Origin: Bacteriovoracia bacterium
GTDB taxonomy: Bacteria; Bdellovibrionota; Bacteriovoracia; Bacteriovoracales; Bacteriovoracaceae
DNA: 36,370 nt
Assembly: GCA_030427595.1 (NCBI GenBank)
Contig: JAUIBX010000011.1
Coordinates: 1 to 36,370 of the forward strand
Reading direction: 5' to 3'
Part shown: piece by piece, positions 1 through 7,494 of the stretch
Numbering within the stretch: the stretch's first letter is position 1
Layout of the letters: the number at the start of each line of letters is the position of its first letter
Notes under the pieces: model-generated
Database searches by the model: none
The model's input: the letters and a program-made list of their open reading frames with translations, nothing else
What the model was told of the DNA's origin: nothing
Position numbers and translations under genes: made by a program

Positions 1-2
1 CT

Positions 3-659
3 CCATCCTTTCTTAAAACAGATTCAAACTTTGGCCTCGCGAGACCTAAGCCTGAATCTATTAAGCTCTATGCCCATGGTCTCTTTTCTCTGGGACTTGC
101 CAAGGGGGACCTCTTTGTCACTCAGGGTTTTATTGGCTCTGATGATCAAGACTGTGTTACTACTCTTGGACGAGAAGGTTCAGACTACTCTGCCACTCTT
201 GTGGCCCAGGCCCTCGAGGCAAAAGAAGTTCATATCTGGACTGATGTAAATGGCATCTTTGAAACAGATCCCAATGTGGTTTCTAAGGCCAAGCATCTTC
301 CAGTAATTAGCTATGATCATGCTCGCGCTCTCGCCAGCGCAGGGGCCAAGGTTCTCTTTCCTAAAACTCTTGCTCCTTTGCGAGCACAAGAAATTCCTTT
401 AAAAGTTGGGCGCACCAAGGATTTTCAAGGGGGCTGCACTTGGGTAAGGCCTACGTGTGAGAATGCCCCAGGACTCATTGGTCTCACCGCCAAGAGCCGC
501 TCAGATGGTCATGTCCTTACTCTCGTTGGCGATAGGGTCCATGAAATTGATATTGAGCACTCTGAAATTGACCGCGGTGATCTCTATCGTAGTTTCTTTC
601 ATCAAGGAGGCGATATCAATGACCTTCTTGAGTTGTGGTACGAGCGCTACTTTTCCTAA
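3..659 (+). CDS. lysC: Aspartate kinase, C-terminal part (5' end outside window)
   Basis: Aspartokinase phosphorylates L-aspartate, the first step towards lysine, threonine and methionine (and diaminopimelate for the cell wall). The frame is open from the window edge, so the N-terminal part is missing. Seen are TTLGREGSDYSA (the substrate and ATP binding region of the amino acid kinase fold) followed by IWTDVNGIFETDP and ASAGAKVLFPKTLAP, all diagnostic of the family. About 70 residues follow the kinase fold, ending in a short segment (LTLVGDRVHEIDIE) that resembles at most one reduced ACT-like unit; usual monofunctional enzymes carry two ACT domains. Feedback control may therefore be reduced or altered, which is inference. 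It converges with cpaF with 5 bases between them. Confidence 0.9.
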   Translation, partial: PSFLKTDSNFGLARPKPESIKLYAHGLFSLGLAKGDLFVTQGFIGSDDQDCVTTLGREGSDYSATLVAQALEAKEVHIWTDVNGIFETDPNVVSKAKHLPVISYDHARALASAGAKVLFPKTLAPLRAQEIPLKVGRTKDFQGGCTWVRPTCENAPGLIGLTAKSRSDGHVLTLVGDRVHEIDIEHSEIDRGDLYRSFFHQGGDINDLLELWYERYFS

Positions 660-664
660 CCCTT

Positions 665-1777
665 TCAATTCCACATTTCATAATAGGGTGTCGTGCCTTC
701 ACATCCTTTCACTTCAACAATGGAAGTGATTCTCTTGTGCTCAAGAAAAACCACAAAGTCGATCCCCTGACACACAAGCTTCATCACATCATGATAGCTG
801 ACATTCATTTGTTGGGAATAAACTTGAAAAAGAAGGCACAGGCGATGAAGAGCATCGAGGGCTGAGTTGGCATGAAGAGAACTCATCATGCCCCCGTGGC
901 CAGTGTTAATGGAAAGGAGAAAGGGCACAACTTCTGCACTTCTTATTTCTCCTAGAATCATTCGATCTGGGCGCATACGAAGAGCGTAGTGACAAAACTT
1001 CTTAAGATTTTGTGGCCCATCATTGGGGGTGATGAGTTGGGTGGCAAAGGGAGATTTGGGTCTTAATTCTGGAGTGTCTTCAAGAGTGATCAAATGCTCT
1101 CTTTCGGGAATGAGAGTCACTAAGCTTTTGAGGAAACTGGTTTTTCCAGAACCTGTAGCACCACATACGAGGATATTCTTCTTTTGGGAAAGACTTTGTT
1201 GAATAAGAGTTTGCTGACCTTCGGTAAGGCCAAAGGACTCAAGACTAAATTCTTCTTTAGCATGATGGCGAAAGAAGACCTTGCTTGAGAGGTGATCACA
1301 TAAGCTTTTGTGAATAAGAGTCACTCGCCAATCTTTACCAAAGAGTTCTGTTTGAAAGCACAGAAAGGGGCTTGCTTGATTCCAAAGAAGTCCGTGGCGT
1401 TGGGCAAAGAGAAGAAGGGAGAACTCATAGTCATCTTTACTTAAGGCCTCTCCAAAGAATTCTAAACGTTGAGTGCCGATAACTTGAACCCAACTGGGGT
1501 TGTGGACAATGATCTCCTCAACCCCGCTCATATGATTATTTGTTTGGCAGTCTTTAAGGTGCTGATGGACTTTGGCAAAGTTGGTGAGATGCTCGTACCA
1601 CTCCAGAAGCCAAGTTTCATCCTCATGGGCAATTTCATAACCCTGTTCTTTAAGGAACTGTAGGCACTTGAATCCTCCCGGTAAATTTTTGGAATGACCG
1701 GCCTTGATGAGGTTTTGTAAATGCTCTTTGATTAGCTCTCGGTAGTAAGGAGTCGATTGATAGAAGGATTCGGGCAT
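665..1777 (-). CDS. cpaF: Tad/Flp pilus assembly ATPase, CpaF/TadA family
   Basis: Cytoplasmic secretion ATPase that powers Flp pilus assembly. Seen: an N-terminal segment with EEIIVHNPSWVQV (residues 87-99) as in CpaF N-domains, Walker A GATGSGKT (206-213), an Asp box LEDTPEL (232-238), Walker B RMILGE (272-277) and a His box TGHGGMMSSLHA (292-303). At 370 residues it is shorter than many CpaF proteins, mainly at the N-terminus. The start codon shares one base with the stop of the upstream secretin gene (TAATG), so the two are translationally coupled. It is the last gene of the minus-strand pilus operon; no TadB or TadC inner-membrane platform gene follows. It could also be named TadA or VirB11-like, but the neighbours favour CpaF. 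Confidence 0.93.
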   Translation of the reverse strand: MPESFYQSTPYYRELIKEHLQNLIKAGHSKNLPGGFKCLQFLKEQGYEIAHEDETWLLEWYEHLTNFAKVHQHLKDCQTNNHMSGVEEIIVHNPSWVQVIGTQRLEFFGEALSKDDYEFSLLLFAQRHGLLWNQASPFLCFQTELFGKDWRVTLIHKSLCDHLSSKVFFRHHAKEEFSLESFGLTEGQQTLIQQSLSQKKNILVCGATGSGKTSFLKSLVTLIPEREHLITLEDTPELRPKSPFATQLITPNDGPQNLKKFCHYALRMRPDRMILGEIRSAEVVPFLLSINTGHGGMMSSLHANSALDALHRLCLLFQVYSQQMNVSYHDVMKLVCQGIDFVVFLEHKRITSIVEVKGCEGTTPYYEMWN

Positions 1778-3372
1778 TAGATTTCCTCCACTTTGATTAA
1801 ACAGAGAACTTTCTTATAGGTATTTTGGCGGCCACGACCTGAGAAGAGACTTCCAAAGAGAGGAATGTCGCCTAGAAGGGGGATTTGTTGGCGGTGCTTT
1901 TCTTTGACTCGAAAACCAATATCGAAGAGTACGGTGTTCTTATTGAGTTCAATGAGGAGTTCACTATTTTGCAGATTTTGAGAAATACCCTGACCATCCG
2001 GGCGCGAGAGATTTGTTTGGTAACGAACGAGAAGACGATGAGAGTGGGGCAAAAGGGTGATGTCGACACCAAGACCGGCAAACTTCCAGACCTGAGTGGC
2101 CACCCCATTGGTAACATTTTGAAGAAAGGGAATCTCTTGGCCAATACGAATCTTCATGGGACTTTTTAAGCGGCCTTTGAGGATAGGGTGGGCCAAGGTT
2201 TGAGAGCGATAATTGTCCTCTTTTAGGACGATAGAGTTCTCTTCTATAAGACTAAGAGGATTGTGAAAGAGAACACTTCCGAGTTGGCCTTCGACTTTAG
2301 AAAGACCAAAGTTAAAAGCTTTTCCTTTGGCGTTTTCAAATTGCTGAAGAGTAAGGGTCACTTGGTATTGGCGAGCGGCCAGAGTAAAACTCTCGTCTTG
2401 CCAGTGGATAAGGTAATTTCGTTGAAGAGAAATGAGGTCTTTTGAAAGCTTCTTTGAAACGCGGCAATGAATAAAGAGGGCCTCCATAGAACAAGGAATT
2501 TTAAAGAGGTTCTCTTTGGCAATGTCTTCGAGAAAGTCACTATAAATTTGGCGCCTGAGTTTGGGACTTAATCTAAGTTGATGAGTTTTTATTTCTTTGG
2601 CATTTTTGTAATAGATATTGAGAAAATGATGGTAGGACTTTTTATCATTGAGTACTCCTTTAAGATGAAGCTCATCACCAATGATCTCCTTTTTGAGATG
2701 GAGTCCACCGAGGTTGTGGGCGAGTTTCTTGAGTCCTAGTTGATGGTCCTTTCTCACCACGAAGACCTGAGTTGTCACAGGGGAGTTGTTCCCTTTTTGC
2801 CATAGGACGAGGTCGGTGTGACCGATGGATTTCGCCTTAAGAAGGAGATCCTCCTTTCCTTGGGTTTTGATAGAGAGGACTTCACCATTACCTCTGGCAT
2901 ACTTTTCGAGGCGTGGGACTTTGATTTTCCTGATTTCACCACGTACTAAGGTGATTTCAGTGGGAATGGAGTTCTGCTTAAGTACTTGAAAATTTGTAGT
3001 ACTTGCATTTAGGATGCGGCCAGTCGTGAAGAATAGGCAGGAGGCCACCACGAGACCTTTGACAAGCGCAGGCGAATGCCGTAATTTCTGCAAGTTAATG
3101 ATTTTATGGCAAGGGTAGCGTGTCACCCACAAGGCCATCTTGGGCATCAAAGTAGAGACTTTTTGTTCCAAGATTCTGTAGAAGAAGGACACGTTGAGGA
3201 GTTGAAAGATGGTCTCAAGAACTAGAGTGACAAGAAACAGAAGAAACGCCAAGAAAACTAAAATGGGAAGAAGAAGAAAGGCCCTTAATAACAATAAGGG
3301 AACAACTCCTAAGTTTTCAATCCACCCAGAGAAATCTGAAAAGTAATTTCTTCGTTGAAATGACTTAATCAT
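1777..3372 (-). CDS. cpaC: Secretin of the Tad pilus, CpaC/RcpA family, with N-terminal membrane extension
   Basis: Outer membrane channel for the Flp pilus. Seen: a pilus-type secretin N-domain around residues 137-210 (starting TEITLVRGEIRKIKVPRLEK) and a C-terminal secretin core ending with the family signature IPLLGDIPLFGSLFSG. Length is 531 residues. Unlike usual CpaC proteins, which start with a simple signal peptide, this one begins with about 60 residues holding one or two strongly hydrophobic segments (residues 22-58), and a second signal-peptide-like stretch follows at about 104-124. The start at 3372 overlaps the stop of the preceding gene (ATGA), which supports it; the internal ATGs at 3147 and 3138 have no visible ribosome binding site. 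The beginning may be a fused inner-membrane module or a misread start. Confidence 0.88.
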   Translation of the reverse strand: MIKSFQRRNYFSDFSGWIENLGVVPLLLLRAFLLLPILVFLAFLLFLVTLVLETIFQLLNVSFFYRILEQKVSTLMPKMALWVTRYPCHKIINLQKLRHSPALVKGLVVASCLFFTTGRILNASTTNFQVLKQNSIPTEITLVRGEIRKIKVPRLEKYARGNGEVLSIKTQGKEDLLLKAKSIGHTDLVLWQKGNNSPVTTQVFVVRKDHQLGLKKLAHNLGGLHLKKEIIGDELHLKGVLNDKKSYHHFLNIYYKNAKEIKTHQLRLSPKLRRQIYSDFLEDIAKENLFKIPCSMEALFIHCRVSKKLSKDLISLQRNYLIHWQDESFTLAARQYQVTLTLQQFENAKGKAFNFGLSKVEGQLGSVLFHNPLSLIEENSIVLKEDNYRSQTLAHPILKGRLKSPMKIRIGQEIPFLQNVTNGVATQVWKFAGLGVDITLLPHSHRLLVRYQTNLSRPDGQGISQNLQNSELLIELNKNTVLFDIGFRVKEKHRQQIPLLGDIPLFGSLFSGRGRQNTYKKVLCLIKVEEI

Positions 3373-3761
3373 AGTGGCCTTCTTGTTGAGGGCCTTTTTA
3401 GTTTAGACATCTGCTTTCCTTCGTCCAAATTTTCTTCAAAGGCCTCCTCAGAAACCAAATAAGCAAAAGTCGTTTTGAGGGCCTTTGGATCTGCACTTAC
3501 TAAGTAAATATCTTCATTTTTAAAACACAACTGAAGCACACTGTGATCGACTTCATGGCATTGAGTATTTTCCAGATCCCATGACACTAGAGCAGAGGAG
3601 TTGAGGTAGTGGTCCTCTAAGAACTTATTGGTCACTTCAATCTGCCAAGGGGTTGGTGTACCACTTAAGTAGACCACTTGGGACTTCGTAGGTGCGATAC
3701 CGATAAGAAGGGCCAGAAAAATCACAGCACAGAGGTGATGATGTTTACCAAGAAATTTCAT
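3369..3761 (-). CDS. Small exported protein of unknown function in the Tad operon
   Basis: Not recognised. 130 residues with an N-terminal signal peptide (KHHHLCAVIFLALLIGIAP) followed by a short soluble domain with two cysteines (TQCHE and LQLCF) that could form a disulfide, and a basic C-terminal tail (KLKRPSTRRP). The start was set at 3761 because AAGGAGT lies 7 bases upstream of that ATG; the same frame is open further upstream without such a signal. It overlaps the preceding gene by 17 bases and the secretin start by 4, so it is part of the pilus operon. By position it may be a periplasmic partner of the secretin; that is inference. Confidence 0.7.
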   Translation of the reverse strand: MKFLGKHHHLCAVIFLALLIGIAPTKSQVVYLSGTPTPWQIEVTNKFLEDHYLNSSALVSWDLENTQCHEVDHSVLQLCFKNEDIYLVSADPKALKTTFAYLVSEEAFEENLDEGKQMSKLKRPSTRRPL

Positions 3762-4254
3762 AGGGACTCCTTCTTTGATTTTGTTGTTGGGAAGCTTCAA
3801 GGGGGGGATAAAGACTCCAAGGACCCGCCTCTTTTTTAATCAGATTAAGAGAAGCTTGAGGAATCTCTAAGACGGCCTTACTTCCTGTAGGCCCTAGTGG
3901 ATCATCGATAAACTCTCTCAGGTGACCATTAATGAATTGGTTCTTTTGTGGGCCAAAGAGGCTGACCTTAATTTTTTGGCCTTTCTTTGGCTCAGCTCCA
4001 TAATTCCATGCAGGTAACTGGACAATGGTAAAGCCTTTTTCAACAGAAACTTCCACGGGGTGAGAAAGTTCTTCTTCATTTCCTAAAGAGCCCAATAACC
4101 AAATGAGGTGGCTAAGTATAAAGAGAACGACAAACTTAAGGCGATAGGCCTTTTCTTTTTTCTTCCAAACTTCCTTGGGAGAGAGAGTGGACTTTTCCTT
4201 TTGATGCAAGGAGTTACCTATAGGTCTTTGAATGCCATCTTTGATGAAACTCAT
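3745..4254 (-). CDS. Single-pass membrane protein of the Tad operon, possible CpaB/RcpC stand-in
   Basis: Not recognised with certainty. 169 residues: a charged cytoplasmic N-terminus, one transmembrane segment (LKFVVLFILSHLIWLLGSLG), then a periplasmic domain containing VEVSVEKGFTIVQLP and IKVSLFGPQKNQFI. The order of parts and the position next to the secretin recall CpaB/RcpC, which anchors in the inner membrane and contacts the secretin, but no clear SAF domain is seen, so this stays a guess. Start chosen at the ATG at 4254 because AAGGAAAG lies just upstream. A TTG at 4311 preceded by AGGGAA is the alternative and would add 19 residues. The frame runs open to 4449, overlapping the next gene's 3' end. 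Confidence 0.62.
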   Translation of the reverse strand: MSFIKDGIQRPIGNSLHQKEKSTLSPKEVWKKKEKAYRLKFVVLFILSHLIWLLGSLGNEEELSHPVEVSVEKGFTIVQLPAWNYGAEPKKGQKIKVSLFGPQKNQFINGHLREFIDDPLGPTGSKAVLEIPQASLNLIKKEAGPWSLYPPLEASQQQNQRRSPYEISW

Positions 4255-4369
4255 GAGATCTTTCCTTGTGAACTTTTCTAATATGGCGGCTAGTTTGATG
4301 GTGTTTTGCAATAACGATTCCCTGTAAAAATAAAATAATGATGAGACCAACCCAGTACACAGACTTCCT

Positions 4370-5083
4370 TTAAATTCTGTTAAGAGTAATTTCTTGGGAA
4401 TGGAGGAGCTTAAAGCTTGGAGAAAATTCAAGCCTGCCCTTAATGACAAAGAGAAAGGGGGTGCGAGCTTTACTGGGAAGAATAAAGTTTTGGGCCTTCT
4501 TCCTTATAAGGGCCTCGCCAACAAAACCCCTTTTAATCTTGAGACCAGAAAGTTCTACGGGGTAGGTCTTTTTGATGAAGGCCAATTGGAGACCGCGACA
4601 GCACTTAAGGGAGAGACCTTTCTTCCAATCAAAGGCCTTTCTCACTTCCTGCCACTTTTGAACGGCCTTCTTCATTTTTAAAAGCGCAGGATTAGGCTTT
4701 AAGGTGAAGGCCGCCTGGAGGGCATAAATTGTCTTATTGGTGCGTTCAATAAACTGCTGGTGGCGTGACCATAAATCAAAGCTTTCTTTAAGACAGAGAT
4801 AAGTTTGGTTTCTTTGATGATTTTCTTCATCAATGAGAACAAGCTTTTTTAAAGTTAAGCTGGCATAGAGGGCGATGACGACTAAGATTAAAGAGCTACC
4901 AAGGAGCAGGGAGCCTTCTTCCGCTTTGTCCTTGATGAGAGGGAGACCACCATTTTGGCCTAGTGAGAGGGGGCGCTTTTTTTGATAAAAAAGAGAAGGT
5001 GGAACAATTCTTCCCACCTGACAAAGAAGGCCAGCGTCTTTGGTGAAGGGCTTGAGTTTGTTTCTTAAGTTGAATGGCCTCAT
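4370..5083 (-). CDS. Pilin-like / TadE-like membrane protein (frame overlaps upstream gene)
   Basis: Not firmly assignable. The protein has about 57 soluble residues, then a hydrophobic segment preceded by acidic residues (KAEEGSLLLGSSLILVVIAL), then a long, basic, probably periplasmic region with cysteines (LSLKCCRGLQ). A hydrophobic helix after a Glu-containing turn is typical of TadE/TadF/TadG-type pseudopilins, but here it is not at the N-terminus. The ATG at 5083 has GGGAG very close upstream; a GTG at 5116 in the same frame is an alternative. The first 188 bases overlap the upstream small gene in another frame, so the two may be one gene broken by a frameshift. It lies in the pilus operon. 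Confidence 0.55.
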   Translation of the reverse strand: MRPFNLRNKLKPFTKDAGLLCQVGRIVPPSLFYQKKRPLSLGQNGGLPLIKDKAEEGSLLLGSSLILVVIALYASLTLKKLVLIDEENHQRNQTYLCLKESFDLWSRHQQFIERTNKTIYALQAAFTLKPNPALLKMKKAVQKWQEVRKAFDWKKGLSLKCCRGLQLAFIKKTYPVELSGLKIKRGFVGEALIRKKAQNFILPSKARTPFLFVIKGRLEFSPSFKLLHSQEITLNRI

Positions 5084-5180
5084 AGGCTCCCTGACAAAAT
5101 TGATGGTTAAGGACACTAAGGGATGTTGCCGTCATGGACAGAACAAGAATCCAGCAAAAAATGGTTTCAGCGATGGTCAT
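4896..5180 (-). CDS. Short pilin-like protein, N-terminal half credible (possible frameshifted start of next gene)
   Basis: 94 residues. It starts with MTIAETIFCWILVLSMTATS: a Glu at position 5 in front of a hydrophobic helix, as in pilins and TadE-like pseudopilins. The ATG at 5180 has AAAGAG upstream and lies 8 bases after the Flp pilin stop. After about residue 45 the sequence becomes rich in Ser, Pro, Trp and Arg (for example PLTRPKWWSPSHQGQ), which looks like an out-of-frame reading, while the other frame looks protein-like there. Two readings are possible: a real short pseudopilin overlapping its neighbour by 188 bases, or the intact N-terminus of a single protein that continues in the neighbouring frame after a shift between about 5085 and 5040. 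Confidence 0.45.
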   Translation of the reverse strand: MTIAETIFCWILVLSMTATSLSVLNHQFCQGAYEAIQLKKQTQALHQRRWPSLSGGKNCSTFSFLSKKAPPLTRPKWWSPSHQGQSGRRLPAPW

Positions 5181-5188
5181 AATTCTCT

Positions 5189-5368
5189 TTAACGAATGCG
5201 AACATGTTTAGAGATTTGACCATCCATAAATTCGATCCTTTTTTTGAGTCTTTCCCCAAATTGTTTGATGCCGACTAAGCAGAAGATGCCAATGAGGGAA
5301 GTGAGAATGATGTATTCCAAAACAGACTGCGCTTTTTCATTTTTAATTTTCTTTAAGAAAGAAAACAT
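5189..5368 (-). CDS. flp: Flp-type pilin
   Basis: Major subunit candidate of the Tad pilus. 59 residues: short basic leader, then EKAQSVLEYIILTSLIGIF, the Flp signature with the conserved Glu-Tyr at positions 4-6 after the expected cleavage region and a hydrophobic helix, then an amphipathic basic tail (FGERLKKRIEF). The start at 5368 is fixed by a strong site, AGGAGG, 4 bases upstream; the frame is open further up but without support. It is the first gene of the minus-strand pilus operon, divergent from the SPOR-domain gene. No prepilin peptidase (TadV/CpaA) gene lies in the window. Confidence 0.85.
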   Translation of the reverse strand: MFSFLKKIKNEKAQSVLEYIILTSLIGIFCLVGIKQFGERLKKRIEFMDGQISKHVRIR

Positions 5369-5530
5369 GAGGCCTCCTAGTTTTGACCAAAGGGTCAGTG
5401 TTGAAGGAGGTTTTTCCATAGGAGAGGGGGAATGTTGATCGTTTTAGGCGGAAATTTCGAAGGCGAAATGGACATTTTTACCCCGTAAAAAGTTTTGCAC
5501 GAACCGCCTAACCACCTTAAAATTAAGGAC

Positions 5531-6217
5531 ATGGACGAGAATACTAAACTATATGTTTTTTCTAAGAAAGAAGTGGCACTGATCTTTCTTTTCTTATTTC
5601 TGATTGCTCTGACCTCATTTGCCTTTGGGGTGAAGATCGGAAAAGACTACTCTTGTGAGATGGCCGGTATTACGCCTCAAGATAAAGCGAGAGTAGAACT
5701 TCTCAGTGGCCAAGAAGAAAAAGTTAATGAAGTTGTAGAAGAAATTGAAAATAAAGAAGCCGAGCCTAAAGAGGAAGAGCTTCAAAACCTAAACCAGAAG
5801 TTAGAAGAGCATATCAAAGCCGAAACTTCTGGGGAGGGGAAACGCTTTGAAAAAAAGCCCGAGGCGGAGGCGGCTCCTGAAGTCGACTCCGGAAACCAAA
5901 TGGTAGAACCCGCACCGGGTACAGTTGTCGAGGAACCGCAAACTAAGAAACCAACCACTCTTAAAGATCAGTACTCTGGTAAGTACACAATTAATCTTGG
6001 TTCTTACCGTTCTCTTGAAGAAGCCGAGGCCTTTGCTGAAGGCTTCAAAGTTAGAGGCTACAATCCCATTATTAATGAAGCAGAGCTCCCCAATCGCGGT
6101 ATTTGGTATCGTGTGAGTCTTGGGGTCTTCGATACGATTTCTGATGCGAAAGACTTTGTGAAAAAAGAACAAAGTCTCTTTCAAGGGCAGGAATATATCT
6201 TCTACCGCTTTGATTAG
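5531..6217 (+). CDS. Membrane-anchored SPOR-domain protein
   Basis: Probable inner-membrane protein that binds denuded peptidoglycan at septa or turnover sites. Seen: a short cytoplasmic N-terminus, one transmembrane helix (EVALIFLFLFLIALTSFAFG, about residues 17-36), a long Glu/Lys/Pro-rich linker (about 60-150) and a C-terminal SPOR repeat starting YTINLGSYRSLEEAEAFAEG and containing RVSLGVFDTISDAKDFV. The ATG at 5531 is preferred although AAGGA is close to it; an in-frame TTG at 5495 has no visible binding site. Bases coding for the last four residues (YRFD) and the stop are present three times in tandem (6203-6247), so the stop is followed in frame by two further copies. It is followed by manC after 83 bases. 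Confidence 0.88.
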   Translation: MDENTKLYVFSKKEVALIFLFLFLIALTSFAFGVKIGKDYSCEMAGITPQDKARVELLSGQEEKVNEVVEEIENKEAEPKEEELQNLNQKLEEHIKAETSGEGKRFEKKPEAEAAPEVDSGNQMVEPAPGTVVEEPQTKKPTTLKDQYSGKYTINLGSYRSLEEAEAFAEGFKVRGYNPIINEAELPNRGIWYRVSLGVFDTISDAKDFVKKEQSLFQGQEYIFYRFD

Positions 6218-6247
6218 TACCGTTTTGACTAGTATCGCTTTGATTAA
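6203..6247 (+). repeat. Three tandem 15-bp copies of the SPOR gene 3' end (YRFD-stop)
   Basis: Units taccgctttgattag (6203-6217), taccgttttgactag (6218-6232) and tatcgctttgattaa (6233-6247). Each reads Tyr-Arg-Phe-Asp-stop in the frame of the SPOR gene. All differences between units are transitions, and all keep the peptide and a stop codon. Confidence 0.95.
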
Positions 6248-6300
6248 GCGTTTCTCCTAAGTCACAATAGCACCATTGAAAACTTTTAAAGGGATTCACT

Positions 6301-7380
6301 ATGTCTCAATCTTCTCTCTATGCACTCGTGATGGCCGGTGGCAAAGGCACGCGTTTTTGGCCCGAATCAACCCGCACTCGTCCTAAGCAATACTTAAGTT
6401 TGACGGGCGGAGCTCCTCTTTTGACTAAGAGTTTAGGTCGTTTTGAAGGGCTGGTTCCTGCCAACCAGCGCTATGTGGTGACGGTTAAAGAGCAAGAAGA
6501 GTTGGCCCAAAAGTGTGGAGAGGGGAAAATGGCCCAAGAAGGTTTAATCTTTGAGCCTAGTGGTCGCAATACAGCGCCCTGTATTCTTCTTAGTCTTGCG
6601 GCATTAGAAAATCAGGGAGCAAGTGAAGAGGATGTGGTGGCCATCGTTCCTTCAGATCATGTCATCCTCAATGAAGAGGGGTTTCGCGCTACTGTCTCTA
6701 AGGCCGTTGCAGTTGCACGTGAGCGTGGAGCGATAGTGACTATCGGCATTCGGCCTAATTTTCCCCATACGGGTTATGGCTATATCCACCGTCAGGGCCA
6801 AGGAGAAAATGAAGTCTACGAGGTTTCAGAGTTTCGTGAAAAACCTGACAGAGAAACGGCGGAAAAATACCTCGCAACTGGGGAGTACTATTGGAACGCG
6901 GGGATGTTTGTGGCCTCCATAAAAACTTTGAAAGAAGAGTTTCAAAGTTGTTCCCCAGAAACTTTCGCTCCCTACAATGAGCTAAGGGAGGTTTTAAAAT
7001 CTGGTGGTGACTTGGCCGCGGTTTATAATAAGTTGCCAGAAGATTCCATTGACTACGCCATTATGGAAAAGAGTGCGAAGGTGATGGTGGTTGCCGCCGA
7101 CTTTGATTGGAATGATCTGGGTTCGTGGGATGCTCTTGAAAGTGTGGTCGAGGCGACTGAAGACAATACTCTGGTTGAAGAGCGCGCTCACTTTTTAAAA
7201 GAGGCCAAGGGCAATATCGTCTATGCTCCAGGCAAGCATGTGAGCCTCATTGGGGTGCAGGACCTGATTGTGGTTTCCAATGAATCAAGCCTGGTTGTTC
7301 TACCTAAAGAGCGCTCTCAGGAAATAAAAGAGGTGGTGAAGTCTCTACAGGAAAACAGTGACTTACAGGATCTTTTATAG
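6301..7380 (+). CDS. manC: Mannose-1-phosphate guanylyltransferase (GDP-mannose synthesis)
   Basis: Converts mannose-1-phosphate and GTP to GDP-mannose, the donor for mannose-containing surface glycans and precursor of GDP-fucose. Seen: the nucleotidyltransferase signature MAGGKGTRFWPESTRTRPKQ at residues 11-30, AIVPSDHVI (metal and nucleotide binding), EFREKPD (about 177-183), YYWNAGMFV and DFDWNDLGSWDAL. At 359 residues it is the short type without the phosphomannose isomerase domain of AlgA-like proteins. Start ATG at 6301. A weak hairpin follows. The product would feed glycosyltransferases such as the GT4 enzyme or the decayed GT-C gene in this window; that link is inference. Confidence 0.93.
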   Translation: MSQSSLYALVMAGGKGTRFWPESTRTRPKQYLSLTGGAPLLTKSLGRFEGLVPANQRYVVTVKEQEELAQKCGEGKMAQEGLIFEPSGRNTAPCILLSLAALENQGASEEDVVAIVPSDHVILNEEGFRATVSKAVAVARERGAIVTIGIRPNFPHTGYGYIHRQGQGENEVYEVSEFREKPDRETAEKYLATGEYYWNAGMFVASIKTLKEEFQSCSPETFAPYNELREVLKSGGDLAAVYNKLPEDSIDYAIMEKSAKVMVVAADFDWNDLGSWDALESVVEATEDNTLVEERAHFLKEAKGNIVYAPGKHVSLIGVQDLIVVSNESSLVVLPKERSQEIKEVVKSLQENSDLQDLL

Positions 7381-7383
7381 GAG

Positions 7384-7410
7384 AAACCCAATATTTTTAA
7401 GGGTTTTCTT
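7384..7410 (+). terminator. Weak hairpin after manC
   Basis: AAACCC (7384-7389) pairs with GGGTTT (7401-7406) around an 11-base AT-rich loop and is followed by a short pyrimidine run (tctt). Position just after the manC stop suits a weak terminator. Confidence 0.4.
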
Positions 7411-7445
7411 AAGCTCCAGTAAAAATTAGCCGATAGCTGTTTTTG

Positions 7446-7479
7446 TTTGGCATATCGAACTTTTATGATATTATGCCAA
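7446..7479 (+). promoter_or_regulatory. Promoter of bfd-bfr inside an inverted repeat (possible operator)
   Basis: TTTGGC (7446-7451) and TATTAT (7469-7474) are separated by 17 bases, a reasonable housekeeping promoter upstream of bfd. TTGGCATA (7447-7454) and TATGCCAA (7472-7479) are perfect 8-base inverted arms 17 bases apart that overlap the -35 and -10 boxes. This is the arrangement expected for a repressor site; given the iron storage genes behind it, an iron- or redox-responsive repressor is likely, but the arms do not match the classical Fur box. Confidence 0.55.
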
Positions 7480-7494
7480 CAGAGGTAGTTACTT

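Noticed and set aside
665-5368. Direct equivalence of the pilus locus with the Bdellovibrio hit locus
   Set aside because: The small unknown proteins show no recognisable similarity by eye to a named hit protein, and genome position cannot be compared from this window.
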